From the NCBI GenBank assembly GCA_964505325.1, contig CAZDHT010000059.1:1-22957 (forward strand): 22,957 bases of DNA, written 5' to 3'. The notes below the pieces were generated by a model. It worked only from the letters and a program-made list of their open reading frames with translations. It was not told where the DNA came from and did not search any database. Source of the DNA: CAZDHT01 sp964505325. Its GTDB lineage: Bacteria > Planctomycetota > PUPC01. The translations under genes were made by a program, and so were the position numbers. The stretch's first letter is position 1. Each line of letters starts with the position of its first letter. Shown piece by piece: positions 1-7,149 of this stretch.

Positions 1-459
1 CAGCAGGCAGAACTTCAGCCGACGGTTGTTCTTTGCCTTCAGGAACAGTTCCAGCCCGGTGTGCTTGCAATCCTCCTTGATGGCCCGCGGGTTGATCGCC
101 CGGCCGTTGTCGTGCCAGTACCAGCAGAACGCGAAGAAGGCAAGTCCGTGATCTGCGGCCAAGTCGATCTGCCGGTCCATGATCTTCTGCGAATCGTCCC
201 GCCACCCCCAGACCGGCTCGCGTTCGGGGAACTCCTTGAGCATCCGTTTGCTCAGGTGCGTGGGGGCATTCTTCGCCCAGGGCTCCTTCGGGTCCGCGGC
301 GAGCCGGCTGTGGCCCGCCCACCCGTCGAAATAATACGCGCCGATGGTCATCTTCTTCTTTGGCTGCGTCATTTCCTTTGCCCCTGCACCAAGCCCTGGA
401 ACTCCGACAAACGTGGTGAGGCAGGCGACCGCCGCGCCGAGCACCCAGCCTCGGTGCAA
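1..459 (-). CDS. GH99-like / WbsX-type glycan-active protein, 3' end cut by window edge
   Basis: The minus-strand frame is open from an in-frame stop near 557 to base 1. It reads a hydrophobic leader (VLGAAVACLTTFVGVPGLGA), then MTIGAYYFDGWAG, VWGWRDD, and LAADHGLAFFAFCWYWHD. An aromatic-rich 'AYYF..W' strand followed by a 'GLAFFAFCWYWHD' strand is typical of the GH99-like/WbsX TIM barrel, found in endo-mannosidase-like hydrolases and proteins near glycan-synthesis genes. Only the N-terminal part of the barrel is present, so catalytic residues cannot be checked. The start is uncertain. TTG at 459 (just after AGAGGGAG) or GTG at 444 includes the export signal; ATG at 372 would remove it. I prefer 459 because the leader looks real. 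The gene lies 118 bp downstream of the DUF4185-type gene on the same strand and is probably co-transcribed with it. Confidence 0.7.
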   Translation of the reverse strand, partial: MHRGWVLGAAVACLTTFVGVPGLGAGAKEMTQPKKKMTIGAYYFDGWAGHSRLAADPKEPWAKNAPTHLSKRMLKEFPEREPVWGWRDDSQKIMDRQIDLAADHGLAFFAFCWYWHDNGRAINPRAIKEDCKHTGLELFLKAKNNRRLKFCLL

Positions 460-577
460 CAACTCCCTCTGCTGCCTGTCACGCTCGAAAATGTTTCGCT
501 CCGGCCCGACGATGCGGATCAGGCGCGCTGCAAGCCGTCGCCTGCATCCGTCTTGTCAGGCAATCTCGTTTTCAGGC

Positions 578-1717
578 TCAAGCCATTCTTAAGCGGAACT
601 GGCGTACGTTTGATCTGTAGAAACCTGCCTTTTGACCCGCCGGACTCCAACTGCCGGAAAACTGCAGCCAGCCAATTATGCCGTCCGCATCCATCCATTT
701 CAACGGCACTCGCGGGCAGTAGGGATTGAAATCCTTGCCTTCCCAGTGTTCCTCGAAATGAACCAGTGAAAATGGCCCCCACGGCTCGGGCGCCTCGAAA
801 ACGATCAGATCAGTTCCATCGTCCCCGGAGAAGTCTTTGTGCAGCCGCCAGGTCAATAGCAGGTACCGGTTGATGCCGGCAACGTATACCATCTCAGGAA
901 TGCCGAGCCACCTGTGCAGACTGAGAACGGGGACGGACAAATCGAGGTCATGACTCCATGCCGGTTCGCCTGACGGTGTGAAGGCACACACCCATTCCCA
1001 TGATTCACGGCGCAAGATGCTGTCCGCTGGAACACGGCCAAGCCGAAGGTTGCTGCCGTTGTCCCACTGATCGGACGACACGGCATAGACATACTCATCC
1101 CGGGCATTGGCATTGTTCTGGCCGAAGTTCACGAATGCAGGACCGCCGAACTTGTGTCCGCGGAACATGGGGGCAACGATGTTCCCCAAAGCTGGAACCC
1201 AAAAACCGCCCTTGTTAGTCGAATAGACAATCTGGGCATCGCTGCCGTGCTGCGAGATCAGACTGAATGGGGCCTTCTGCGCACGAAGCATGTTCTGGAG
1301 AGCAAGATACAGGACGCCCTCTACGCAGATCATGCCGCTCGGCTTGGGGCCGTCTCCGCCCCACCCGAGATAATCGTTCATGTGGTTTGCCTTCGTGATC
1401 CGATAGTCGGTGGGGCCGCCGCTGAACTTCTCGATGTCCAGTCCGCTCTGCGTTTCTCCCCACAAGGGATCTCCGGCTGCCGTGTAGATTTCGCCATCAT
1501 CGGCCCACGTCATCGGATACGTATCGCCTTTGATGTCTGCTTCAGGATATGGAATGCGTTCGCCGCACCATTCGAGCCCTTTGATATAGGTGCTTCTGGC
1601 AATCGAAAAATCAGCACCCATATTCCTCTGTCTCCCTGCGGCCCTCACGGCATCTTGCGCAACCACGTTTGTGCTGGCCCCTATAATACAGCAAACAACA
1701 CTGTCTGCGCCATACAC
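578..1717 (-). CDS. DUF4185-type (sialidase-like) beta-propeller protein with damaged N-terminus
   Basis: The protein body contains MTWADDGEIYTAAGDPLWG, GMICVEGVLYLALQN, FGGPAFVNFGQN, YVYAVSSDQWDNGSNLRLG and a late FEAPEPWGPFSLVHFEEHW. This matches DUF4185-like five-bladed propellers, which resemble sialidase or GH43-type folds. No substrate can be assigned. The longest open frame starts at GTG 1717 and has no basic n-region; the first ATG in that frame is at 1621, next to the folded domain. A better start, ATG 1733, has a GAGGG ribosome-binding site but lies in another frame. It encodes an arginine-rich n-region that would join the hydrophobic VVCCIIGASTNVVA segment if one base were skipped. 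I infer a frameshift or sequencing error in the signal peptide. The gene precedes the GH99-like gene on the same strand. Confidence 0.7.
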   Translation of the reverse strand: MYGADSVVCCIIGASTNVVAQDAVRAAGRQRNMGADFSIARSTYIKGLEWCGERIPYPEADIKGDTYPMTWADDGEIYTAAGDPLWGETQSGLDIEKFSGGPTDYRITKANHMNDYLGWGGDGPKPSGMICVEGVLYLALQNMLRAQKAPFSLISQHGSDAQIVYSTNKGGFWVPALGNIVAPMFRGHKFGGPAFVNFGQNNANARDEYVYAVSSDQWDNGSNLRLGRVPADSILRRESWEWVCAFTPSGEPAWSHDLDLSVPVLSLHRWLGIPEMVYVAGINRYLLLTWRLHKDFSGDDGTDLIVFEAPEPWGPFSLVHFEEHWEGKDFNPYCPRVPLKWMDADGIIGWLQFSGSWSPAGQKAGFYRSNVRQFRLRMA

Positions 1718-1740
1718 GACGGCGGCGGATCATGAAATAA

Positions 1741-1745
1741 CCCTC
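1741..1745 (-). promoter_or_regulatory. Ribosome-binding site for the original DUF4185 start
   Basis: On the minus strand GAGGG lies 7 nt before ATG 1733. This supports 1733 as the ancestral start and so supports a frameshift between this ATG and the downstream reading frame. Confidence 0.45.
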
Positions 1746-1749
1746 ATGC

Positions 1750-1893
1750 TGACCTGCCCCCCGAAAACTGGTCCAGGTCCTGTGTTAGTATCTGGGCTGG
1801 TTTCCGATTTTGTGGAAGGGGCAGGTATGGGCGGCAAGCGGCGCACGCAGGAACAGATCAGTCAATTCGCCGAGCTGAGAGAAGAGGCACAAA
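1750..1893 (+). mobile_element. Decayed left end of an IS3-type insertion sequence
   Basis: From 1750 the sequence reads TGACCTGCCCCCCGAAAACT followed by GGTCCAGG, which has the form of an IS3-family terminal inverted repeat (TG start, C-run, 'CTGGTCCA'). About 80 bp in, ATG 1827 opens a frame reading MGGKRRTQEQI...LREEA. This resembles the start of an IS3-family OrfA helix-turn-helix ('KR.T.EQI...LREAE'). The frame then loses similarity and continues as non-transposase sequence. No OrfB, no DDE domain and no right inverted repeat are visible, so only a fragment remains. The right boundary (about 1890) is approximate. Its outer end lies 16 bp from the ATG of the minus-strand DUF4185 gene. Confidence 0.55.
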
Positions 1894-1942
1894 GTGACCG
1901 CTCAGGCGGCCGACCCATCCGGGGGCCGGGAGGTGATCATAC

Positions 1943-1972
1943 TTGCGAGCACGGACCCGTCAGGAGTATACT
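1943..1972 (+). promoter_or_regulatory. Candidate sigma70-type promoter for the GH36 gene
   Basis: TTGCGA (1943-1948) and TATACT (1967-1972) are separated by 18 bp, matching the -35/-10 consensus at 4/6 and 5/6 positions. Transcription from about 1979 would leave a leader of roughly 30 nt before ATG 2008. This was read by eye and is untested. Confidence 0.35.
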
Positions 1973-1974
1973 CC
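1963..1974. promoter_or_regulatory. Perfect 12-bp palindrome over the -10 box (possible operator)
   Basis: GGAGTATACTCC is its own reverse complement and covers the candidate TATACT -10 hexamer. ACTTG (1941-1945) and CAAGT (1975-1979) form a further inverted pair outside it. A dimeric repressor site is one reading; no regulator gene is nearby to support it. Confidence 0.3.
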
Positions 1975-2007
1975 CAAGTGTCTCATCTCTTCTGGCGGCG
2001 AACGACT

Positions 2008-3972
2008 ATGAATGACGGCAAGAAGGTGTTCCTCAACGACATTCCCGCCCTGGAGACGGGGCCGGGATCGGCCGGACGGATTCCATTCTCGTTCACCTAC
2101 GGCGGCAACTCCTCGGCCGACCTGCTGGCCGGCTGGACGCGGACGGAACAGAAGGAAGCGGCGGCACCGGGAATCGAGCGACGGGTCATCGTCCACCGTG
2201 ACCGGGCCACCAGGCTGGAGGTGCGGTGCGAGGTCACGCTGTTCGAGGACTTCCCGGCGGTGGACTGGCTGCTCCGCTTCACCAACACGGGGAAGGCCGA
2301 CAGCCCGATCCTCGAACGCGTCCTGCCGCTCGATCTCAGCATCGGCGTTCCGGCGGGCGATGTCGTCCTGCATCGCGCACACGGCAGCACGGCGAGCGCC
2401 ACAGACTTCCTTCCGATCGATGAGAAGTTGGCGCCGGACACGACCGTGAGCATGGCCCCCAACGGCGGCCGGTCGTCCGACGGCGTGCTTCCGTTCTTCA
2501 ACATGGAATGGCCGGGCGGCGGTCTGGCGTGGGCGGTCGGCTGGTCGGGCCAGTGGTCGCAGCACGTGGGACGGAGCGGAGAGAAACGGCTGGACATCAC
2601 GGCCGGGCAGCAGGCCTTCCGGGCGAAGCTCCGGCCGGGTGAGACCGTGCGCACGCCGCGGGTTCTGCTCGTGCCGTGGCACGGGGCGGACCGGATGCGC
2701 GGGCACAACCTGCTGCGTCGGGCGCTTCTGTCTCACTATGTACCCCGTCGCGACGGCCAGATCGCGATGCCGCCCGTCTCGCAGAACTGCTGGTTCCTCT
2801 ACAACGAAGGGAACGGCACCACCGAGGAGAACCAGCTCAAGCACATCCGCGCGATGCCGGGGCTCGGGGTGGAAACCTGCTGGCTCGACGCCGGCTGGTT
2901 CGAGGGCGGCTGGCCGAACGGCGTGGGCAGTTGGGTGCCCAGGGCGGACCACTTCCCGCGCGGCCTGAAGCCGCTCGGCGACAAGGCCCATGAATTGGGC
3001 TTGAAGTTCCTGGTCTGGTTCGAGCCGGAGCGGGTCAATCCCAACAGTCGCATCGCCCACGACCATCCCGAGTTCGTCCTCGGCAGGAAGAACGGGAAGA
3101 GCGGCGACGGCCTTTTCAACCTGGGCGACCCGGCCGCCCACGGGTGGCTCACCAATCACCTCTCCAAGTGCATCGGCGACTGGGGCATCGACATCTACCG
3201 CACAGACTTCAACATCGCACCCTTGCCGTTCTGGCAGGAAGCCGACGAGCCCGACCGGCAGGGCACCACCGAGAATCACTACGTCACCGGGCTCTACACC
3301 ATGTGGGACGAGCTCCGCCAGCGGCACCCGCGGCTGCTCTTCGACGACTGCGCCTCGGGCGGCCGGCGCATCGACCTCGAAACGATGAGCCGCAGCTACG
3401 CGCTCTCGCGAAGCGATTCGGTCGCCGTGAAGGCGGCCACACCCGCCTGGGATCAGGCGCAGACGGCAGGGCTGAGTCTCTTCGTCCCGGTCCATGCCAC
3501 GCTCAGCACCTGCGGCATGCCCAAGTGGTCCAGTCAGGAGGTGCGGCTCTACGAACTCCGCAGCGCGGCGACCAGCGGGTTCAGCGTCAGCCAGGACAAC
3601 TTCGCACGGGACTTCCCCGCCGGCGTGTTCCAAAGGATCATCGCCGAGGTCAAGGCGCTGCGCCCGCTCTACAACGGCGACTTCTATCCGCTGACACCCA
3701 TCGACGTGAGTGAGGACGCTTGGTGCGCGTGGCAATTCGACCGGCCGGAGTTGGGCAGAGGCTTTGCCATGTTCTTCCGACGGCCGCAGGCCCCGGCAGC
3801 GACGCTTGATGTTGTGCTTCGCGGGCTTGATACAAAGGCGGCCTACGATGTCACCTTCGTCGACGAGGGCAGAACTCAGAAGCTCACCGGCGAGCAATTC
3901 TCGAGCCTGAAGGTCAGGATTCCCACCGCGCCGGGCGCCCTGGTCGTCACCTACCGTCGGCCGGACAGATAG
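2008..3972 (+). CDS. GH36 family alpha-galactosidase
   Basis: This 654-residue enzyme is predicted to remove terminal alpha-linked galactose from oligo- or polysaccharides. An N-terminal beta-sandwich (from PFSFTYGG) leads into a TIM barrel containing CWLDAGWFEGGW, LKFLVWFEPERVNPNS, DIYRTDFNIAP and FDDCASGGRRIDLETM. By family knowledge Asp400 in YRTDFN is the likely nucleophile and Asp470 in LSRSDS the likely acid/base. A C-terminal beta domain ends at LVVTYRRPDR. Length and motif order fit bacterial GH36. The open frame extends upstream to GTG 1894, but ATG 2008 is preferred: the extension runs into the promoter and IS-remnant sequence and looks non-coding. No signal peptide is visible with this start, so the enzyme may be cytoplasmic or may have lost its leader. 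It is followed directly by a propeller-gene remnant. Confidence 0.88.
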   Translation: MNDGKKVFLNDIPALETGPGSAGRIPFSFTYGGNSSADLLAGWTRTEQKEAAAPGIERRVIVHRDRATRLEVRCEVTLFEDFPAVDWLLRFTNTGKADSPILERVLPLDLSIGVPAGDVVLHRAHGSTASATDFLPIDEKLAPDTTVSMAPNGGRSSDGVLPFFNMEWPGGGLAWAVGWSGQWSQHVGRSGEKRLDITAGQQAFRAKLRPGETVRTPRVLLVPWHGADRMRGHNLLRRALLSHYVPRRDGQIAMPPVSQNCWFLYNEGNGTTEENQLKHIRAMPGLGVETCWLDAGWFEGGWPNGVGSWVPRADHFPRGLKPLGDKAHELGLKFLVWFEPERVNPNSRIAHDHPEFVLGRKNGKSGDGLFNLGDPAAHGWLTNHLSKCIGDWGIDIYRTDFNIAPLPFWQEADEPDRQGTTENHYVTGLYTMWDELRQRHPRLLFDDCASGGRRIDLETMSRSYALSRSDSVAVKAATPAWDQAQTAGLSLFVPVHATLSTCGMPKWSSQEVRLYELRSAATSGFSVSQDNFARDFPAGVFQRIIAEVKALRPLYNGDFYPLTPIDVSEDAWCAWQFDRPELGRGFAMFFRRPQAPAATLDVVLRGLDTKAAYDVTFVDEGRTQKLTGEQFSSLKVRIPTAPGALVVTYRRPDR

Positions 3973-3974
3973 GG

Positions 3975-4124
3975 TGCGAACGCCGCCTGCATCAGATCGC
4001 GGACCGCCCGCGTCAGTTCGCAGCCGACCGCGGCGATTATCGAGCCGTCAGCGCGACACTGGGCTGCCACGCGACGGAACGGGTCGCGCTGAAGGATGTG
4101 CCCGATGGAGAAGCAAGGAACTGA
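3975..4124 (+). pseudogene. Orphan 3' end of a lost FlgD/NHL propeller paralog (subfamily A)
   Basis: Starting 2 bp after the GH36 stop, this frame reads QFAADRGDYRAVSATLGCH then ATERVALKDVPDGEARN and a TGA at 4122-4124. It lines up with the C-termini of the two genes downstream: ISDVGNGRIVSVKLGYHATE then KVALKNV, and IADAGNRRIASVKLGYHTEE then KVALKDV. Only about 49 codons remain, with no start or upstream domains. It is the tail of a deleted sister gene whose 5' part was lost next to GH36. Confidence 0.7.
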
Positions 4125-4162
4125 GCAAAGCCGGAGGGCTGAATGCCCCCGGGGACGCCCAA

Positions 4163-4170
4163 GAGGGAGG
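4163..4170 (+). promoter_or_regulatory. Ribosome-binding site fixing the start at 4177
   Basis: GAGGGAGG lies 6 nt upstream of ATG 4177. This selects that codon over an in-frame ATG at 4096, whose extension (MCPMEKQGTEQ...) lies in the paralog remnant read in another frame. Confidence 0.7.
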
Positions 4171-4176
4171 CATGAC

Positions 4177-7149
4177 ATGATGAAGGAGGCCTTCTTCACG
4201 ACGGGCATGGCGTTCCTGGCGCTTTCGTTTTCTGCTGGTCTCGCAGTTCCAGGTGCAGCCGGCGAGCAGCCTGCGAAGCCGCCCGTGAAGGTGGACTCTC
4301 CCAAACCGGCGCCGGCCAAGAAGCAGAAGTGGATGCGCGGCCAGACCGGTGCCGGCGCCACGAAGTACGGGCGCGTAATCCCTGAGGGGCCCAGCACGGA
4401 AGCGCCCAAACAGCCGTGGCCGCTGGTCACCTATGGCCCTGAGGCCGAAAAGGAGTTCACCGTCAAGCGCGAGGCCGTGTTCGCGTTTGCCCGGAAACCC
4501 GCCGTGGCCCGGAAAAACGGAAAGGTGGAGATTGCTTTTGAGTCCAAAGGGCGTTGCGATGCGACGGTGGCAATCGAGATGAATGATGGGGCGGCAGGGC
4601 CGCGCATCGTCCGGCACCTCGCCAGCGGTCTGCTGGGCGCCAACGCCCCGGAGCTCCTCCAGAAGAACTCGCTCCAGCAGACCCTCACCTGGGACGGGAA
4701 GGACGACTTCGGACGCCCTGTCGCGGACATCGCCGCCTGCACGGTGCGCGTGTCGCTGGGGCTCCGGGCGCAATACGAGCGGAGCTTCTACGACCACCCC
4801 GACCGGAAGCGGGGCTTCCAGGCGGCGATCGCGGTGGACCGGGACGGCGTCTACCTCTATGAGAACAACCTGGTCGATTACGTCCGCAAGTTTGACCACG
4901 ACGGGAACTACGTGCGCACGCTCTACCCCTTCGCTGCGAACCAGCTCAAGGACGTCAAGGGCCTCGCCTGGCAGCCCGTGCCGCCGGGCCGCCGCAAGGT
5001 GCCGGCCAAGCGCGGCGCCTTCAACAACACCCTCCTGCCGCTGACGCGCAGCCAGTTCGCGACCTTCGGCACCCGCCCGATCGCGGGCGCACTGGTCGTC
5101 GGACGCGGGAAACTCGCCCTGTTGGGCGACCCGCGCACGGTCTACCTGGGCACCGACGGCACCACGCGGGGGCTCGACTTGGTCGGGCCGCCCGGCCTGA
5201 TCGACACCGGGGCCATTGGGAGATATACCAAGAGGCCCGTGCTGCAACCAGCACGGCGCGCGGCGGCCAGCCCGGACGGCAAGTGGATCTACATGACTCG
5301 GGTATTCCTGGAAAGGGGCGAGGGACGCGGGCCCGCCAGGGTCTGGAACCACGGCGTCTTCCGCATGGCGTTTGGCGGCGGGAAGCCGGCGCTGTTCATC
5401 GGGGCGCGAACTGCCGGCAAGGACGGGGCTCGCTTCGACCAGCCCGCCTCCATCGCGGTGGATGCCAAGGGCCGGATCTACGTTGCGGACTACGGCAACG
5501 ACCGGATCCAGGTATTCACGCCCGACGGTAAGTTGGAGAAGTTCTTCGCCGTCCGGCAACCGGCCGAAGTCAGGGTGCACCGGAAGACCGGGGAAACTTA
5601 TGTCTTCTCCTGGGAGATAGAGTCGGCCTTGCGAAAGCAGGTCCGGGGGCAGAAGGCCTGGGTACGGAAGTTCTCGCCCATCGACGTCGCGGCGGCTAAG
5701 ATGCTCCTGGAAGCCGAAATCCCCTCCCAGCGCCTGCCACCGGGCCTCTTCACCGGCAACCTCGTGCAGGCGGAGCTCGATTCCTGGGGCAGGGAGCCGG
5801 TGATCTGGCTTATCCCGGCGGAGCCCAATCTCTTCCGCTGGACCAAGAGCCGCTACAACGGGCCGTTCCTCTTCGTCGAGCGGAACGGCAAGCTTGTGCT
5901 CAAGAAGAGCTTCGACGCCGCCTGCCGAAAGGCGGGCAGCCCCCAGAAATGCCCCTTTTTTCAGCGCCAGCAACTTCATTTCGACCCCGTCCGGGAAACA
6001 CTCTACGTCGCGGAGCTTCAAGCCGGCCACGTCACGGGGTTCAGGGACCTGGTCGCCATCGACGTCCGCACCGGCGCCCTGAAGAACGTTCGTGCCCCCT
6101 TCAACTTCGACGACATGGGCTTCGACGCCCGTGGGTTTGCCTACCTTCGCGCGGGCGACTTCGCCCAGAACGCCGTCGTACGTTTTGATCCGAAGACGTG
6201 GAAGGAGGTACCGTTCGAACATGGCCAGGCGGCCAAGACGTCGCGCGGCAATGTGAGGATCGGCTTCGCCGCCAAAGGCGCGATCCTTCTGCCTGGCGGG
6301 ACGGCGCGATGTCCGGTGTTGGGCGTGTCGCCGCGAGGAGACGTAATCGTGCCGTGCAGCCGCCTGACCGGACGATACACCCTTCACCCTGACATGAGCC
6401 CCGTGCGGGTCGGCGACAAGCAATGGACGCCGGAGTATTTCCCTGGGCGCCAGAGCTTCATCTTCATGCACGTCGCAGACCGGTCCGGGAAGCCCAAGGC
6501 GATTGACGTCCTGAAGGGAGTCGGATGGCTCAATGGCGGGCTGGCCCTCGATTTCCAGGGCAACGCGTACGTTGCCCTGCGCGACCGCCGCGTCCTCGAC
6601 GGCAAGCCCTTCGGGAAGATCATGTGGGGCAACGGGGCCCTCATCAAGGTGAGGGCGAAAGAGCTCACCACCAGCCGCATCCTGTGCGCGGACCGCGGCT
6701 TGGTGCCCGACCGGTTCCTGCTGACGGCCCCGCCGAAGCGCCCGCAGGACACCGAGGCGCGGTGGGTCGAAGGCGCCCAGTGGATCTACGGCAGCGCCCC
6801 CGTCGGGGAGCAGTGGGGCTGCTGCTGCAAGTCCGGCCGGTTCAAGGTGGATTACTTCGGCCGGTCGTTCGTGCCCGAGGCCTGGCGCTATGATGTTGCC
6901 GTCCTTGACGCCAACGGCAACCTGATTCTGCTGGTCGGCCAATACGGCAACGCCGACAGCGCCGGCCCCGAGAGCGCCGTGCCGCTGGGCGGAGACGAGG
7001 TGGGCCTGTTCGATGCCCACTTTGTGGCCACGCAAACCGACAAGCGTTTGTTCATCTCTGACGTGGGCAACGGGCGGATCGTCAGCGTGAAGTTGGGATA
7101 CCATGCCACAGAGAAAGTGGCGCTGAAGAATGTGGCGGAGGCCAAGTGA
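4177..7149 (+). CDS. Secreted FlgD-Ig/NHL beta-propeller protein (paralog A1)
   Basis: A 990-residue exported protein of unknown biochemical role. Order: signal peptide (MMKEAFFTTGMAFLALSFSA...); a Pro/Lys-rich linker of about 60 residues that the sister genes lack; a FlgD-like Ig domain (IVRHLASGLLGANAPE, TLTWDGKDDFGRP); and a beta-propeller with a clear NHL blade (FDQPASIAVDAKGRIYVADY, GNDRIQVFTPDGK). The C-terminal block has GCCCKSGRF (Cys882-884), VDYFGRSFVPE, VLDANGNL and QYGNADSAGPES, and ends in VKLGYHATEKVALKNV. NHL propellers usually act as ligand-binding or protein-interaction platforms, and some are lyases or hydrolases; no catalytic motif is recognisable here. The stop overlaps the GTG start of the next paralog by 4 bp, so the two are translationally coupled. 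Confidence 0.8.
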   Translation: MMKEAFFTTGMAFLALSFSAGLAVPGAAGEQPAKPPVKVDSPKPAPAKKQKWMRGQTGAGATKYGRVIPEGPSTEAPKQPWPLVTYGPEAEKEFTVKREAVFAFARKPAVARKNGKVEIAFESKGRCDATVAIEMNDGAAGPRIVRHLASGLLGANAPELLQKNSLQQTLTWDGKDDFGRPVADIAACTVRVSLGLRAQYERSFYDHPDRKRGFQAAIAVDRDGVYLYENNLVDYVRKFDHDGNYVRTLYPFAANQLKDVKGLAWQPVPPGRRKVPAKRGAFNNTLLPLTRSQFATFGTRPIAGALVVGRGKLALLGDPRTVYLGTDGTTRGLDLVGPPGLIDTGAIGRYTKRPVLQPARRAAASPDGKWIYMTRVFLERGEGRGPARVWNHGVFRMAFGGGKPALFIGARTAGKDGARFDQPASIAVDAKGRIYVADYGNDRIQVFTPDGKLEKFFAVRQPAEVRVHRKTGETYVFSWEIESALRKQVRGQKAWVRKFSPIDVAAAKMLLEAEIPSQRLPPGLFTGNLVQAELDSWGREPVIWLIPAEPNLFRWTKSRYNGPFLFVERNGKLVLKKSFDAACRKAGSPQKCPFFQRQQLHFDPVRETLYVAELQAGHVTGFRDLVAIDVRTGALKNVRAPFNFDDMGFDARGFAYLRAGDFAQNAVVRFDPKTWKEVPFEHGQAAKTSRGNVRIGFAAKGAILLPGGTARCPVLGVSPRGDVIVPCSRLTGRYTLHPDMSPVRVGDKQWTPEYFPGRQSFIFMHVADRSGKPKAIDVLKGVGWLNGGLALDFQGNAYVALRDRRVLDGKPFGKIMWGNGALIKVRAKELTTSRILCADRGLVPDRFLLTAPPKRPQDTEARWVEGAQWIYGSAPVGEQWGCCCKSGRFKVDYFGRSFVPEAWRYDVAVLDANGNLILLVGQYGNADSAGPESAVPLGGDEVGLFDAHFVATQTDKRLFISDVGNGRIVSVKLGYHATEKVALKNVAEAK

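Noticed and set aside
1894..2007. Upstream extension of GH36 from GTG 1894
   Set aside because: It overlaps IS-remnant and promoter-like sequence and does not look like a GH36 N-terminus or a signal peptide.
1960..3897. Open frame of about 645 codons antisense to GH36
   Set aside because: The GH36 catalytic motifs lie on the plus strand; the antisense frame has no family features.
4048..7104. Open frame of about 1018 codons antisense to the first propeller paralog
   Set aside because: Composition is Arg/Pro/Gly/Ala/Val-rich with no domain or signal, whereas the plus strand has clear domains, a ribosome-binding site and paralogs. It is a GC-rich shadow frame.
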